A DNA stretch of 64,000 bases from Chryseobacterium paludis (lineage in GTDB: Bacteria; Bacteroidota; Bacteroidia; Flavobacteriales; Weeksellaceae). Below the pieces are notes generated by a model. It saw nothing but the letters and a program-made list of their open reading frames with translations, was not told the origin of the DNA and did not search any database. This document shows positions 1 to 9,522 of this stretch, in pieces. The stretch lies in contig NZ_CP099966.1 in assembly GCF_025403485.1 (NCBI RefSeq), forward strand, positions 3,633,001 through 3,697,000. Reading direction: 5' to 3'. Position numbers and translations under genes: made by a program. How positions within the stretch are numbered: position 1 is the stretch's first letter; each line of letters starts with the position of its first letter.

Positions 1-281
1 CTTTCAGAAAGCTGAAAGTAAAAGCGATCCCTGCAAACTTGCCGGATGAGATCGTTATTGATATTACTTCACTTAAAATTGGTAACAAATTATATGTTGG
101 AGGTATCAAAACTGAAGGTTATTCTTTCATGCACCCAGACAATGCAGTTGTTGTAGCTGTTAAGATGTCTAGAAATGCAATGAAAGGTGGTGCAGCAGCA
201 GGTGATGATGAAGATGATGAAGAAGTTGTAGCTGAAGTTGAGGGAGGTGCTCCAGCAGCTGAAGAAACTGCAGCAGAATAA
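1..281 (+). CDS. rplY: 50S ribosomal protein L25/Ctc, C-terminal part (left edge cut)
   Basis: The reading frame is open from base 3 and ends at the TAA at 279-281. Only about 92 C-terminal residues are present. They match the C-terminal beta domain of the long L25/Ctc family ([15 protein letters not shown], then a hydrophobic strand region). L25 binds 5S rRNA in the large ribosomal subunit. The last 30 residues are a low-complexity acidic Ala/Glu/Asp tail, which is common in Bacteroidota L25. The start lies outside the window. A strong terminator follows directly. Confidence 0.88.
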   Translation, partial: FRKLKVKAIPANLPDEIVIDITSLKIGNKLYVGGIKTEGYSFMHPDNAVVVAVKMSRNAMKGGAAAGDDEDDEEVVAEVEGGAPAAEETAAE

Positions 282-305
282 GAATTGCTTTAAACAATTA
301 TATAG

Positions 306-338
306 AACCTGTCAATTTTTTTGACAGGTTTTTTATTT
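306..338 (+). terminator. Rho-independent terminator after L25
   Basis: A perfect 10-bp stem (306-315 with 321-330, AACCTGTCAA arms) with a five-T loop is followed by a T-rich run. It sits 25 bases after the L25 stop codon. Confidence 0.9.
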
Positions 339-442
339 TAGATTACATCTATATTGGTATTCATTCTTTAGTCTTTCGGAAAAAAAGCTGTAAATTTGAA
401 GTGTTCTAAATAAGAACGCTATAATTGTAAAATTTATAATAA

Positions 443-1663
443 ATGTTTGACATTCAAGAAATACGAAGTCAGTTTCCTATATTAAATCAGCAGGTAAACG
501 GTAAGCCTCTGGTTTACTTGGATAATGCAGCGACATCTCAAAAGCCCAATTCTGTTTTAGAAGTTTGGACTCAATATTATACTGAAATCAATGCAAATGT
601 TCATAGAGGGATCCATACTTTAAGTCAGCTTGCAACAGAAGAAATGGAACTTTCAAGACGGAAGATTCAAAAATTCATCAATGCAAAATATGATTTTGAA
701 GTAATCTTTACAAAAGGAACAACAGAAGGATTAAACCTCATCGCTTATATCCTTACACAGAAGTTAAAAAAAGATGATGAAATTATTATTTCGTACCTGG
801 AGCACCATTCCAATATCGTTCCATGGCAATTGCTTTGCGAAAGAACAGGTGCGAAACTTCGTGTAATTCCAATTGATGAGAATGGTATTTTACAACTTGA
901 TTACTTAGATCAATATTTAAGCGAAAAAACAAAAGTAGTTTCTGTAAATCAGGTTTCCAATGCATTAGGAATTGTAAACCCTATTGAAGAAATTATTTCA
1001 AAAACAAGAAAGAACTCAGACGCTTATATTGTAATTGATGGTGCCCAATCTGCTCCACATTTTAAAATTGATGTTCAAAAATTAGATTGTGATTTCTTTG
1101 TATTTTCAGGACATAAAATGTATGCACCAATGGGTACAGGTATTTTATATGGAAAACAAGAAGTTCTGGAATCTTTGCCACCATTCCATGGAGGAGGAGA
1201 GATGATTGCGGTATGTTCATTTGATGGCACAACTTACGCAGGACTTCCGTTTAAGTACGAAGCTGGAACTCCGAATGTGGGTGGGAATATTGCATTAGGT
1301 GCTGCTGTTGACTTTATAGAAAGAATTGGACAGGAAAATATTCAAAGACATGAAAACATTCTTTTGGAATATGCTCAAAAACAACTTTTGGAAATTGAAA
1401 GCCTTAAAGTTTATGGAGAGAAAGCACATAGAACGGGAGTTGTTTCTTTTAATCTGGAAGGAATAGGGATTTCCTCTGACGTAGGGATGATCTTAGATAA
1501 AATGGGGGTCGCAGTGAGAACCGGACACCATTGCACACAACCTATAATGGATTTCTTTAATATCGCGGGAACAGTGAGAGCAAGCTTCGCGGTTTACAAT
1601 ACTTTTCAGGAAATTGACTTACTCGTTGAAGGGGTGAAAAAAGCGAAAAAGATGTTGGGTTAA
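443..1663 (+). CDS. sufS: Cysteine desulfurase, SufS family
   Basis: This 406-aa PLP enzyme releases sulfur from cysteine as an enzyme-bound persulfide for Fe-S cluster assembly. The N-terminus (YLDNAATSQKP) is typical of group II desulfurases. The PLP-binding lysine is K225 in SGHKMYAP, and the persulfide-forming cysteine is C364 in RTGHHCTQP. Length is normal for SufS. No sufBCD or sufE gene is next to it, so it is a detached suf gene here. It is transcribed alone, between the L25 terminator and a bidirectional terminator at 1671-1694. Confidence 0.93.
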   Translation: MFDIQEIRSQFPILNQQVNGKPLVYLDNAATSQKPNSVLEVWTQYYTEINANVHRGIHTLSQLATEEMELSRRKIQKFINAKYDFEVIFTKGTTEGLNLIAYILTQKLKKDDEIIISYLEHHSNIVPWQLLCERTGAKLRVIPIDENGILQLDYLDQYLSEKTKVVSVNQVSNALGIVNPIEEIISKTRKNSDAYIVIDGAQSAPHFKIDVQKLDCDFFVFSGHKMYAPMGTGILYGKQEVLESLPPFHGGGEMIAVCSFDGTTYAGLPFKYEAGTPNVGGNIALGAAVDFIERIGQENIQRHENILLEYAQKQLLEIESLKVYGEKAHRTGVVSFNLEGIGISSDVGMILDKMGVAVRTGHHCTQPIMDFFNIAGTVRASFAVYNTFQEIDLLVEGVKKAKKMLG

Positions 1664-1670
1664 AAAACAA

Positions 1671-1694
1671 AAAAGCAGTTGAAAAACTGCTTTT
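1671..1694. terminator. Bidirectional terminator between sufS and the small peptide gene
   Basis: A perfect 10-bp stem with AAAAGCAGTT arms and a GAAA loop (1671-1680 with 1685-1694). It is flanked by A and T runs, so it can serve both converging genes. Confidence 0.85.
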
Positions 1695-1705
1695 TTTATT
1701 AATAG

Positions 1706-1831
1706 CTATTCCCAAGGAACACAATAGCATCTTCCTTGGATAATGACCTGATAATATCCATACGCACATTCAAGGCAGATTTCACCTCCGGCTATAATTT
1801 TCTTCATTTCTTTTTTGTCTAATTTTTTCAT
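1706..1831 (-). CDS. Small Cys-rich peptide with Gly-Gly leader (bacteriocin-like precursor)
   Basis: This is a 41-aa ORF, below usual ORF length cut-offs. It begins with a Lys-rich amphipathic leader (MKKLDKKEMKKIIAGG) ending in Gly15-Gly16. A 25-aa core follows with four cysteines, C19-x2-C22 and C35-x-C37, plus several Tyr. This leader form is typical of the flavobacterial 'bacteriocin-like' or natural-product precursor peptides, which are cut after Gly-Gly by C39-type peptidase transporters. No transporter or modifying enzyme lies nearby, so export and function are inferred. A related peptide lies at 29462-29644. It has its own terminator at 1671-1694. Confidence 0.72.
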   Translation of the reverse strand: MKKLDKKEMKKIIAGGEICLECAYGYYQVIIQGRCYCVPWE

Positions 1832-2049
1832 AGTGATAGGTTTAATGTATTAGTAATCAAATATAAAAATAAATCTCATTAAATAGAGAATTGTGCTTTT
1901 GAGACTCAAATAGCAGAAATACAAAGAGAAATTAAATATTTGTTTTTAATATTTATATGTTTATTTTCCGTCATAATCGTATATAATGTTAAATTTTATA
2001 ATTAAATGAATATTAATGTTTAATTTTATTATCACTAATAAAATTTGCC

Positions 2050-2865
2050 ATGAAGAAATATTTACTTTTACTAGTAGCCTGTGGAATATGTAATGCACAG
2101 GTGTTTTCTGAAAACTTTAACGGAAATGCTTTACCTGCGGGTTGGACAATAGATAATCCTGATACCGCTTATAATTGGGGAGTGGGTATGCAAAGTGGGT
2201 TCGCTTCATTTCCCAGTGGTGCTGCATTTTTTGATGATGATGAGGCAGGGCCTAATGGGATCAATACCAATGCGAGATTAGTTTCTCCGGTGATCAATCT
2301 TTCGGGAGTTACAAATCCGAAATTGTCATTTAAGTATGCTAACCAGATTTACATTGATGATACCGTCTTAAAAGTGGAAGTGTTTAATGGGACATCGTGG
2401 GTGCAGGTGTTTACACATTCAGGGGATGCGGGCGATTGGACTATTGACCTGGCTACACTAACTTATATACTGACAAGTTATGTTGATGCGACGGATATAG
2501 ATCTTAGTCCTTATGCTAATGCTAATTTTAAATTGAGGTTTGTATATGATGACGTTGGAGATTATTCCTTTGGAACAGTAGTAGATGATGTTGTTATTAC
2601 GGCAGGAACTCTAGGGACAACAGAGGTTTCAATGAAAAATGAAATGCAAGTCTATCCTAACCCAGTAAAAGATTTTGTTCATATCCAATCCAATAACCTG
2701 AAATTTGATTCTAAAGTTACGGTGCTTGATATGTCTGGTAGAAAAGTTAAAACTTTTATAGGGCTATCTGATGGCTATAATCTTTCAGATCTACCAAAAG
2801 GAAGTTATCTGATTCTGATAGATGATAAAAAAGAAATAATCAGTAAAAAGATTATAAAAGAATAA
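2050..2865 (+). CDS. Secreted protein with choice-of-anchor-type domain and T9SS C-terminal tail
   Basis: A 271-aa protein. Residues 1-17 are a Sec signal peptide (MKKYLLLLVACGICNAQ). The body opens with FSENFNGNALPAGWT, the hallmark of cleaved-adhesin/choice-of-anchor J beta-sandwich domains. The last 75 residues (VYPNPVKDFVHI, then LPKGSYLI) match the type IX secretion sorting domain, which directs outer-membrane export and removal of the tail. It is probably an extracellular or cell-surface adhesin-like protein; its ligand cannot be told from sequence. It is monocistronic. Confidence 0.85.
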   Translation: MKKYLLLLVACGICNAQVFSENFNGNALPAGWTIDNPDTAYNWGVGMQSGFASFPSGAAFFDDDEAGPNGINTNARLVSPVINLSGVTNPKLSFKYANQIYIDDTVLKVEVFNGTSWVQVFTHSGDAGDWTIDLATLTYILTSYVDATDIDLSPYANANFKLRFVYDDVGDYSFGTVVDDVVITAGTLGTTEVSMKNEMQVYPNPVKDFVHIQSNNLKFDSKVTVLDMSGRKVKTFIGLSDGYNLSDLPKGSYLILIDDKKEIISKKIIKE

Positions 2866-2870
2866 AAAAA

Positions 2871-2904
2871 ATAAGAAAGCCTCCTGATCAGGAGGCTTTC
2901 TTAT
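2871..2904. terminator. Bidirectional terminator, T9SS protein / hemE
   Basis: A perfect 34-bp palindrome centred on GATC at 2886-2889, flanked by A and T runs. It lies between two convergent genes. Confidence 0.92.
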
Positions 2905-2908
2905 TTTT

Positions 2909-3934
2909 TTATGGTTTCCATTCTACTACGGCTCTGATAAATGCTTCTGCATTTTCGACAGGAATATTTGGTAAAATACCATGTCCCAGATTAGCGATGT
3001 ATCGGTCTTTTCCAAAACGATGAATCATTTCATTTACCATCTTCTTGATCGTTTCCGGTGTTGAATGTAATCTTGCAGGATCAAAATTTCCCTGAAGGGT
3101 CATTGTATGGTTCGTCAGCGTTCTTGCAAATTCAGGTTTGATCGTCCAGTCAACTCCTAAGGCAGAAGCTTTAGACATGGTCATATCTTCCAAAGCAAAC
3201 CAGCATCCTTTTCCAAATACAACAACATGAGAAAGTGGACTTAGAGCCTCAACAATCTGATTGATATATTTCCATGAGAATTCCTGATAATCTTCAGGAG
3301 AAAGCATCCCGCCCCAAGAATCAAAGATCTGTACTGCAGAAACTCCTTTTTCTACTTTTCTTTTTAAATAAGCTATAGTGGTATCTGTAATCTTCTGAAG
3401 TAATAAATGAGCTGCTTCCGGTTGTTGGAAACAGAATGATTTTGCAATATCAAAAGCCTTACTTCCTTTTCCTTCTACACAGTAACAAAGGATCGTCCAT
3501 GGAGAACCCGCAAAGCCAATCAAAGGAATTTCATTATCTAATTTTATCAACGTTAATTCGATTGCATCAAAAACGTATCCTAAAGTATCATTTACATCTG
3601 GAACAACTACATTCTGAACCTGTTCCATTGTTCTGATCGGATTATCCAACCAAGGGCCAACGGATTCTTTCATTTTAAAATCAATTCCCATTGCTTGAGG
3701 AACCACTAAAATATCAGAAAATAAAATTGCAGCATCTAAAGGAAATCTGCGGATCGGCTGTACTGTAATTTCAGCAGCTAATTCCGGAGTCTGACATCTT
3801 GTGAAGAAATCATACTTGTCACGAAGTGCAATGAATTCAGGCAGATATCTTCCTGCTTGTCTCATCATCCATACGGGAGGTCTTTCTACGGTTTCTCCGC
3901 GAAGTGCTTTTAAATATAGGTCGTTCTTAATCAT
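2909..3934 (-). CDS. hemE: Uroporphyrinogen decarboxylase
   Basis: This 341-aa enzyme decarboxylates the four acetate side chains of uroporphyrinogen III to give coproporphyrinogen III. The family signature [16 protein letters not shown] is at residues 18-33, with [12 protein letters not shown] further on. Length is normal. It is the last gene of a minus-strand heme block (hemA, hemC, hemD, hemE), 49 bases after hemD, and ends at the shared terminator at 2871-2904. Confidence 0.96.
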   Translation of the reverse strand: MIKNDLYLKALRGETVERPPVWMMRQAGRYLPEFIALRDKYDFFTRCQTPELAAEITVQPIRRFPLDAAILFSDILVVPQAMGIDFKMKESVGPWLDNPIRTMEQVQNVVVPDVNDTLGYVFDAIELTLIKLDNEIPLIGFAGSPWTILCYCVEGKGSKAFDIAKSFCFQQPEAAHLLLQKITDTTIAYLKRKVEKGVSAVQIFDSWGGMLSPEDYQEFSWKYINQIVEALSPLSHVVVFGKGCWFALEDMTMSKASALGVDWTIKPEFARTLTNHTMTLQGNFDPARLHSTPETIKKMVNEMIHRFGKDRYIANLGHGILPNIPVENAEAFIRAVVEWKP

Positions 3935-3983
3935 AATTTATTTTAAACTAATACTTCGATAAGATTGATTTTACAATCATTAT

Positions 3984-4667
3984 TTATCGGTTATTATTAA
4001 TTTCTCTTCTGATCATTTCTAAAATTGAAATTAGATTATTGCCTTCAGAAGTAAAAATTCTTTCTTGAGTGTACTTTTTTAATTCATTGGATGTAGTTTC
4101 TCCTATTGAGAAGAGCTTCATATGGTTCAATGAATTTTGTTTTGCAAAACTACGAACTCCACTCGGACTGAAAAAAACTATAGCATGATATTTTTCAGTA
4201 ATCAAAGGATTAATTTCCTCTGTGTTATAAACCGTGGTTTTCTGATATTTAATGTTTTGTAATGGCAGGTCTTTATCTAGAACATCGATTGCTAAATTTC
4301 CACAAAAATGTACAAACCTTTCGTGTGGGCAATGTCCAATGATAAATGCTGAAAGAGTTTCTGCATTTTTTAAAACTTTAAAAGTCCCAAAGCCATGTTT
4401 TCTTAATTCCCGCTTCGTTTTTTCTCCTACACAATAAATCTTATTGTAATTTTTGGCAGTAAAATTTTCGTTTGGTTTAAATTGATTTCTAAAGAAAGAC
4501 GTCACCCCTTTTGCACTTGTGAAAATGAGTGAATAATTCTTTAGATCAAAAGGTTTTACCACTATAGGGATGGTCTTAATTACTTCAATACAATCGACCA
4601 AGATGTCTTCTCCTAATTCTTTGGATAAAACAGATGGGTCTATATTTTTGGTAAATAAGATTTTCAT
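3984..4667 (-). CDS. hemD: Uroporphyrinogen-III synthase
   Basis: A 227-aa protein in the usual HemD size range. It cyclises hydroxymethylbilane with inversion of ring D. The sequence is divergent, as is normal for this family. Support comes from the N-terminal LIFTSAKGVTSFF segment, the C-terminal VFFSPSGVRSFAKQ and SIGETTSNELKK segments, and its position between hemC and hemE. The gap to hemC is 38 bases. Confidence 0.9.
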   Translation of the reverse strand: MKILFTKNIDPSVLSKELGEDILVDCIEVIKTIPIVVKPFDLKNYSLIFTSAKGVTSFFRNQFKPNENFTAKNYNKIYCVGEKTKRELRKHGFGTFKVLKNAETLSAFIIGHCPHERFVHFCGNLAIDVLDKDLPLQNIKYQKTTVYNTEEINPLITEKYHAIVFFSPSGVRSFAKQNSLNHMKLFSIGETTSNELKKYTQERIFTSEGNNLISILEMIRREINNNR

Positions 4668-4705
4668 GATTTAAAACTTGGTGAAGTAGAAAAGAAAGAG
4701 GGGGT

Positions 4706-5614
4706 CTATATTTGGCTTTTAATTTCTGCCATCAGTTCCTTACCTCCGTTTTCAAGAACTATTTTTGCGAATTTTTCTCCAAAATTTTCAGAATCATTAT
4801 AGATAAAGCTTTCATCTGTGGCAATACAATTTTTACCATCTAATGAACATAATGCTGCTTTAAAACGAATCTGATCATCAAATATTTCAGCAAAAGCCCC
4901 AATGGGTGCAGTACATCCACCTTCAAGAGTGCTTAAGAAGTTTCTCTCGATCTCAACACAGATCTGAGTTTGTTTGTGATTGATCTTGCTTACAATTTCG
5001 TTGATTTCTTTTTTATCCGAATGTCCAGCAATTGCAATAACCCCCTGAGAAGGTGCTGGAATCATTAAAGGAAGCATTTCATAATCAATGTCCATTTTCA
5101 TTCTTTTAATGCCGGCCAAAGAAAGGATGGTGGCATCAAAATCCTGTTCTTCTAATTTTTGAAGACGTGTTTGGATATTCCCACGAATATCAGAAAATAT
5201 TGCATCAGGATAGTACTTCAGCCAAAATGCTCTTCTTCTTAAGCTGCTTGTCGCCAGTTTCAGCTCATGAAACTCTTTATTTTTAGCGTCTTCTTTTCTT
5301 ATTAGAACGTCTTGTGGAAAATCTCTCTCCAAATAAGCAATAAGCTCAAGATGTTCGGGTAATTTTGTAGGAACATCTTTTAAAGAATGTACGGCGATAT
5401 CTATTTCATCATTTAATAATGCAGTATCCAGATCTCTTGTGAAAACACCAGTGATCCCTAAAGCGTAAAGGGGCTGGTTAAGATTTTTATCACCCGAAGA
5501 GAGGATTGGAACAATCTCAGTAGTATAATTGTTATTCTGCAAATATCTTGCAACTTCTCTTGCCTGCCAAAGTGCAAGTGCGGAATTTCTCGTTCCTATT
5601 CTAATGCTTTTCAT
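4706..5614 (-). CDS. hemC: Hydroxymethylbilane synthase (porphobilinogen deaminase)
   Basis: It joins four porphobilinogens into hydroxymethylbilane using a dipyrromethane cofactor on a conserved Cys, here in FLSTLEGGCTAPIGAFAE. The N-terminus MKSIRIGTRNSALALWQA is the normal HemC start, so I place the start at 5614. An in-frame ATG at 5638 would add eight atypical residues. The chosen start overlaps the hemA stop by 14 bases, which suggests translational coupling. Length is 302 aa. Confidence 0.95.
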   Translation of the reverse strand: MKSIRIGTRNSALALWQAREVARYLQNNNYTTEIVPILSSGDKNLNQPLYALGITGVFTRDLDTALLNDEIDIAVHSLKDVPTKLPEHLELIAYLERDFPQDVLIRKEDAKNKEFHELKLATSSLRRRAFWLKYYPDAIFSDIRGNIQTRLQKLEEQDFDATILSLAGIKRMKMDIDYEMLPLMIPAPSQGVIAIAGHSDKKEINEIVSKINHKQTQICVEIERNFLSTLEGGCTAPIGAFAEIFDDQIRFKAALCSLDGKNCIATDESFIYNDSENFGEKFAKIVLENGGKELMAEIKSQI

Positions 5615-6887
5615 TGAATTCGTTGTTTGGTTGTTCAACTAATATTTCGTGCATTAATTTACTAATTTCTTCGGCTTTCCAAGGGTTGTCTATGATGTAT
5701 TTTGCAAAACGGCTGGTAATTTTCTGGATCATCTTCTCAGAAAGTGCCATATCGTCTATATTGATGTATTTATTTTTTCTGTAGAACTGGTGCATCTCAT
5801 TACGTTCCATATTTTTTAAAACCGCTTTGAAATGATGAATATTAGGAGCTAGTTTTCTCTTTTTCTCCCATTCAAGAAAATCTTTTGCCATTTCCTTGAT
5901 GATAAGTTCTGCTTTAGGAATTTCTTTTTCCCTTTGTTGAATCGTCTCCTGGATCTGCTTTGAAAGCTCATCCACATCAATTAATGTTACATTTTTATTA
6001 TTGGTAACATCTTTCTCAACGTTATGGGGAATAGAAAGATCGATGACCAAGGTTTCTTTTCCGTTTGGAAAATGAGAAGCATTCACAATAGGATGTTTTG
6101 CTCCAGTTGCAACGATCAGGATATCTGTGCTTTTCAGCTCCTTGTCAAAGTCAGCATAATCAACATGAGGGATATTGTATTTCTCAGAAATTTTCTCGGC
6201 CTTCTCTTGAGTTCTGTTGGTGATCTTTATTTTTGGCTGATAAACATGTTTTACCAAATTCTCAACCGTATTTTGTCCAATTTCTCCTACTCCTAAAAGT
6301 AAGATATTCTTTTCGGTAATTCTTTTCTGATTATTTAAAATATAATGAACTGCGGCATAAGAAACCGAAGCTGCACCATTGGAGATCCCAGTCTCATTTT
6401 TAATTCTCTTTGAAATCTGAATAGCAGAATTAATAGCTCTTTCCAAATAGGGGTTAGAGTTTTGTCTTTCCTTTTTAAAACGGCTATATGCCTTTTTAAT
6501 TTGTCCAATAATTTCAAAATCTCCAATAATCTGGCTTTCAAGACCAGCAGCCACTCTGAAAAGATGTGTTAAAGCCTCTTCTTTGGTTAGGATATTGGCA
6601 AATAATAGGAAATCAGTGATATTAACACCAATCGTTTTGCAATATTCCTCAGCCACTAAAAGATAATTGGATGTAGTAGTGTAAATTTCGGTTCTGTTAC
6701 AAGTTGAAACCACAAAAGCATCCCCTAAATTTTCATCATGAATTCGGGTAACGAAATTTTTTATGTTTTCATCAAAAAATGCAAACTTTCCCCGTGTTTC
6801 TCCATCAGCTTTTTCGTAGCTTATGGAAAGTACCGCGAAATTTGAAGTTTGATGTGTATGAGAGTAGTGTAACATATCCGGCGACAA
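5601..6887 (-). CDS. hemA: Glutamyl-tRNA reductase
   Basis: This 428-aa enzyme reduces Glu-tRNA to glutamate-1-semialdehyde, the first committed step of C5-pathway heme synthesis. The catalytic cysteine lies in VVSTCNRTEIY, an NADPH-binding fold in NILLLGVGEIGQNTVENL, and the C-terminal helical dimerisation domain follows. M1 or M5 (MLHYSHTHQ) could be the start. It is the first gene of the heme block and is divergent from mreB; the 229 bases between them should carry both promoters. Confidence 0.95.
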   Translation of the reverse strand: MSPDMLHYSHTHQTSNFAVLSISYEKADGETRGKFAFFDENIKNFVTRIHDENLGDAFVVSTCNRTEIYTTTSNYLLVAEEYCKTIGVNITDFLLFANILTKEEALTHLFRVAAGLESQIIGDFEIIGQIKKAYSRFKKERQNSNPYLERAINSAIQISKRIKNETGISNGAASVSYAAVHYILNNQKRITEKNILLLGVGEIGQNTVENLVKHVYQPKIKITNRTQEKAEKISEKYNIPHVDYADFDKELKSTDILIVATGAKHPIVNASHFPNGKETLVIDLSIPHNVEKDVTNNKNVTLIDVDELSKQIQETIQQREKEIPKAELIIKEMAKDFLEWEKKRKLAPNIHHFKAVLKNMERNEMHQFYRKNKYINIDDMALSEKMIQKITSRFAKYIIDNPWKAEEISKLMHEILVEQPNNEFNEKH

Positions 6888-7085
6888 ATTTACGTTTTTT
6901 TTAATTAAAGACTTTCTGAAATTGTGTATGATAATTATCGTAAAAAACTATAAATCCGCTGCTGTTCTGACTTTGAATTTAATATTATAAGAAATTAAAT
7001 TGACCGTTAATAAATAATTTCAAATTTTAATAAAATTTTAACCAAATTATATGCTTATCAAATTTCATTGGTAGTGTTTAATTTA

Positions 7086-7093
7086 TATCTTTG
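7086..7093 (+). promoter_or_regulatory. Probable -7 box of the mreB operon
   Basis: TATCTTTG matches the Bacteroidota -7 consensus TAnnTTTG and lies 23 bases before the mreB start. A TTG at 7068-7070 is a possible but close-spaced -33 element. Confidence 0.55.
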
Positions 7094-7116
7094 TAAACTT
7101 AAATCAGAAGAAAAAT

Positions 7117-8142
7117 ATGAGTTTATTCGATATGTTTACGCAAGAAATTGCGATAGACTTGGGAACTGCTAACACACTTATCATCCATAATAATAAAATT
7201 GTTATAGACCAGCCGTCAATTGTTGCAATTGAACGATCTACTGGCAGGCCGATAGCTGTGGGTGAACAGGCTAAACATATGCAGGGTAAAACTCATGAAG
7301 ATATCAAAACCATCCGTCCTTTGAAAGACGGGGTAATTGCAGATTTTCATGCTTCTGAACACATGATCAAAGAATTTATCAAAAAAATTCCTGGAATCAA
7401 AGGTAAATTTATTCAACCCGCTTTAAGAATCGTAATCTGTATCCCTTCAGGAATTACCGAAGTGGAAAAAAGAGCAGTAAGAGATTCTGCACAAAAGGTG
7501 AATGCTAAAGAGGTTAGGCTTATTTATGAGCCAATGGCAGCAGCAATAGGAGTTGGAATTGATGTTCAGAAACCTGAGGGGAATATGATCATTGATATAG
7601 GCGGGGGTACTACTGAAATTGCAGTTGTAGCTTTAGGAGGTATCGTTTGTGATAAATCTGTAAAAATTGCAGGTGATGTATTTACAAATGATATTGCTTA
7701 TTTCCTGAGAACACATCATAATCTTTACATTGGTGAAAGAACTGCTGAGAGAGTGAAAATTGAAGTAGGATCGGCTGTTGAAGATCTGGATGTTGATATT
7801 GAAGATATCCCGGTACAAGGTAGAGACCTTATTACTGGTAAGCCTAAAGAAATTATGGTAGGTTACAAAGAAATTGCCCGTGCATTAGATAAATCTATTA
7901 TCAGAATTGAAGATGCTGTAATGGAAACTCTTTCTTTAACGCCTCCTGAATTGGCTGCTGATATTTATAAAACAGGTATTTATCTTGCTGGAGGTGGTGC
8001 ATTGTTAAGAGGTCTGGCAGACAGATTACACAAGAAGACAGGTCTTCCTGTTTTTGTAGCTGAGGACCCGTTGAGAGCGGTAGTTCGAGGGACAGGGATT
8101 GCACTTAAGAATATGGATAAATTCAATTTCTTAATCAAATAA
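7117..8142 (+). CDS. mreB: Rod shape-determining protein MreB
   Basis: A 341-aa actin homologue that forms membrane-bound filaments guiding lateral wall synthesis. The phosphate-1 loop (IAIDLGTANTLI) is near residue 11, and the phosphate-2 motif is IIDIGGGTTEIAV. The adenosine-binding GIYLAGGGALLRGL lies near the C-terminus. It heads a five-gene elongation operon: mreB, mreC, mreD, PBP2, rodA. Confidence 0.97.
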   Translation: MSLFDMFTQEIAIDLGTANTLIIHNNKIVIDQPSIVAIERSTGRPIAVGEQAKHMQGKTHEDIKTIRPLKDGVIADFHASEHMIKEFIKKIPGIKGKFIQPALRIVICIPSGITEVEKRAVRDSAQKVNAKEVRLIYEPMAAAIGVGIDVQKPEGNMIIDIGGGTTEIAVVALGGIVCDKSVKIAGDVFTNDIAYFLRTHHNLYIGERTAERVKIEVGSAVEDLDVDIEDIPVQGRDLITGKPKEIMVGYKEIARALDKSIIRIEDAVMETLSLTPPELAADIYKTGIYLAGGGALLRGLADRLHKKTGLPVFVAEDPLRAVVRGTGIALKNMDKFNFLIK

Positions 8143-8168
8143 TTTTAACTTTTTACGATACTATCTGA

Positions 8169-9023
8169 ATGGGATTTTTGCTGAGATTATTTTCGAAGAA
8201 CGCTCTTTTTGTCTTCTTTATTTTCTTGCAAATTATTGCTCTGGTTCTTATATTCTCCAAAAATGCCATGCAGAAATCCTGGATCGCTGGTCAATCGGCC
8301 GCTTTAAATTCTTGGGTTTCAGGGTATATTGATGAGGGAGTTTCTTACTTGAAGCTGAAGCAGATCAACGAAGATCTTGTTGCTCAGAATAAAGCATTAA
8401 TGATTGAACTGTATGGAAAAGATGGCGCAAAAAAACCTGTTTTTAGAAAAGTTCATGATACTTTAGGAGGTGGGCAGATCTATACATTTGTGGATGGCGA
8501 AATCGTTTTCAACAGTATAAACAGAAGAAATAATTATTTTACGATCAACCGGGGTCGAAGAGATGGCGTATTTCCTCAAATGGGAGTTATGGCGCCAAAA
8601 GGAGTAGCCGGAATCGTTATTAATTCTACAGATAGCTATGCGTTAGTTCAGTCGGTTTTAAGTGTAAACCGGATCAGAATTAATGCAGCTTTAAAAAAAT
8701 CAGGATATTTTGGGACATTAACGTGGAGTGGTGATAACTCCAGAGTTATGCATTTATCAGATGTTCCCAAATATGTTGCCTTGAAAATCGGAGACACCAT
8801 TGTTACTGATGGTAAATCTGCAATTTTTCCGAAAGGTGTTATGATTGGTACTATTGCGGGATACTCCGTAGATAATAAAACAGGGTTTTGGGACATTTCA
8901 GTAGAACTAAGCGAGAAGATGGGTTCTTTAAGTAAAGTATTTGTTGTAAAAAGTCTGAAGAAAGCTGAGGTTCAAAAGATTCAAGATACATTACAGGCAG
9001 TAATAAAAAAGGAAAATGATTAG
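8169..9023 (+). CDS. mreC: Rod shape-determining protein MreC
   Basis: A 284-aa periplasmic scaffold that links MreB filaments to PBP2. It has one N-terminal membrane helix (residues about 10-30), a short coiled-coil-like segment (about 60-80), then the MreC beta domains with NYFTINRGRRDGVFPQMGV and a typical DTIVTDGKSAIFPKGVMIG stretch. Spacing to mreB is 26 bases, and it overlaps mreD by 8 bases. Confidence 0.94.
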   Translation: MGFLLRLFSKNALFVFFIFLQIIALVLIFSKNAMQKSWIAGQSAALNSWVSGYIDEGVSYLKLKQINEDLVAQNKALMIELYGKDGAKKPVFRKVHDTLGGGQIYTFVDGEIVFNSINRRNNYFTINRGRRDGVFPQMGVMAPKGVAGIVINSTDSYALVQSVLSVNRIRINAALKKSGYFGTLTWSGDNSRVMHLSDVPKYVALKIGDTIVTDGKSAIFPKGVMIGTIAGYSVDNKTGFWDISVELSEKMGSLSKVFVVKSLKKAEVQKIQDTLQAVIKKEND

Positions 9024-9522
9024 CAGAACACTATTTACGGATATTTTAATCATGATTTTTCTTGTTGCATTACAGATTTTTGTTTTGAACAGGATCACGC
9101 TGTTCGGAAAATACACTCCGGTGTTATATCCTGTATTTGTCATGTTTTATCCTTTCTTTAGAAATAAATTTCAATTTTTAGCATTAAGTTTTTTAATAGG
9201 TCTTTCTATAGATGCTTTCTTATATTCGTGGGGAATCAATGCCCTTGCAACTACACTCATCGCGTATTTCAGAACATTGATTTTTAGGACGTCTACCGAC
9301 ACGTCCACTGACTTCTTTTCATTTCAATCCCTTCAGTGGGGGCAGTTTTTACTGTTTCTTTTTTCAAGTATTTTCTTGCATCAGCTTTTAGTACAGTATA
9401 TTGAGTTCTTTAAGTTCAGCAGGTTTTTTGAAATATTATTTAATGTGTTGGTAACAAGTGTAATTTCCTTTATATTTATAGTTATTTACGCATTAATATT
9501 TAAAATCAAACAAAAAGTTTGA
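9016..9522 (+). CDS. mreD: Rod shape-determining protein MreD
   Basis: A 168-aa, highly hydrophobic protein with about five predicted membrane helices. Sequence conservation is low, as usual for MreD, so the call rests on size, topology and its place between mreC and the PBP2 gene. It begins inside the end of mreC, and its TGA stop overlaps the TTG start of the next gene. Confidence 0.88.
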   Translation: MISRTLFTDILIMIFLVALQIFVLNRITLFGKYTPVLYPVFVMFYPFFRNKFQFLALSFLIGLSIDAFLYSWGINALATTLIAYFRTLIFRTSTDTSTDFFSFQSLQWGQFLLFLFSSIFLHQLLVQYIEFFKFSRFFEILFNVLVTSVISFIFIVIYALIFKIKQKV

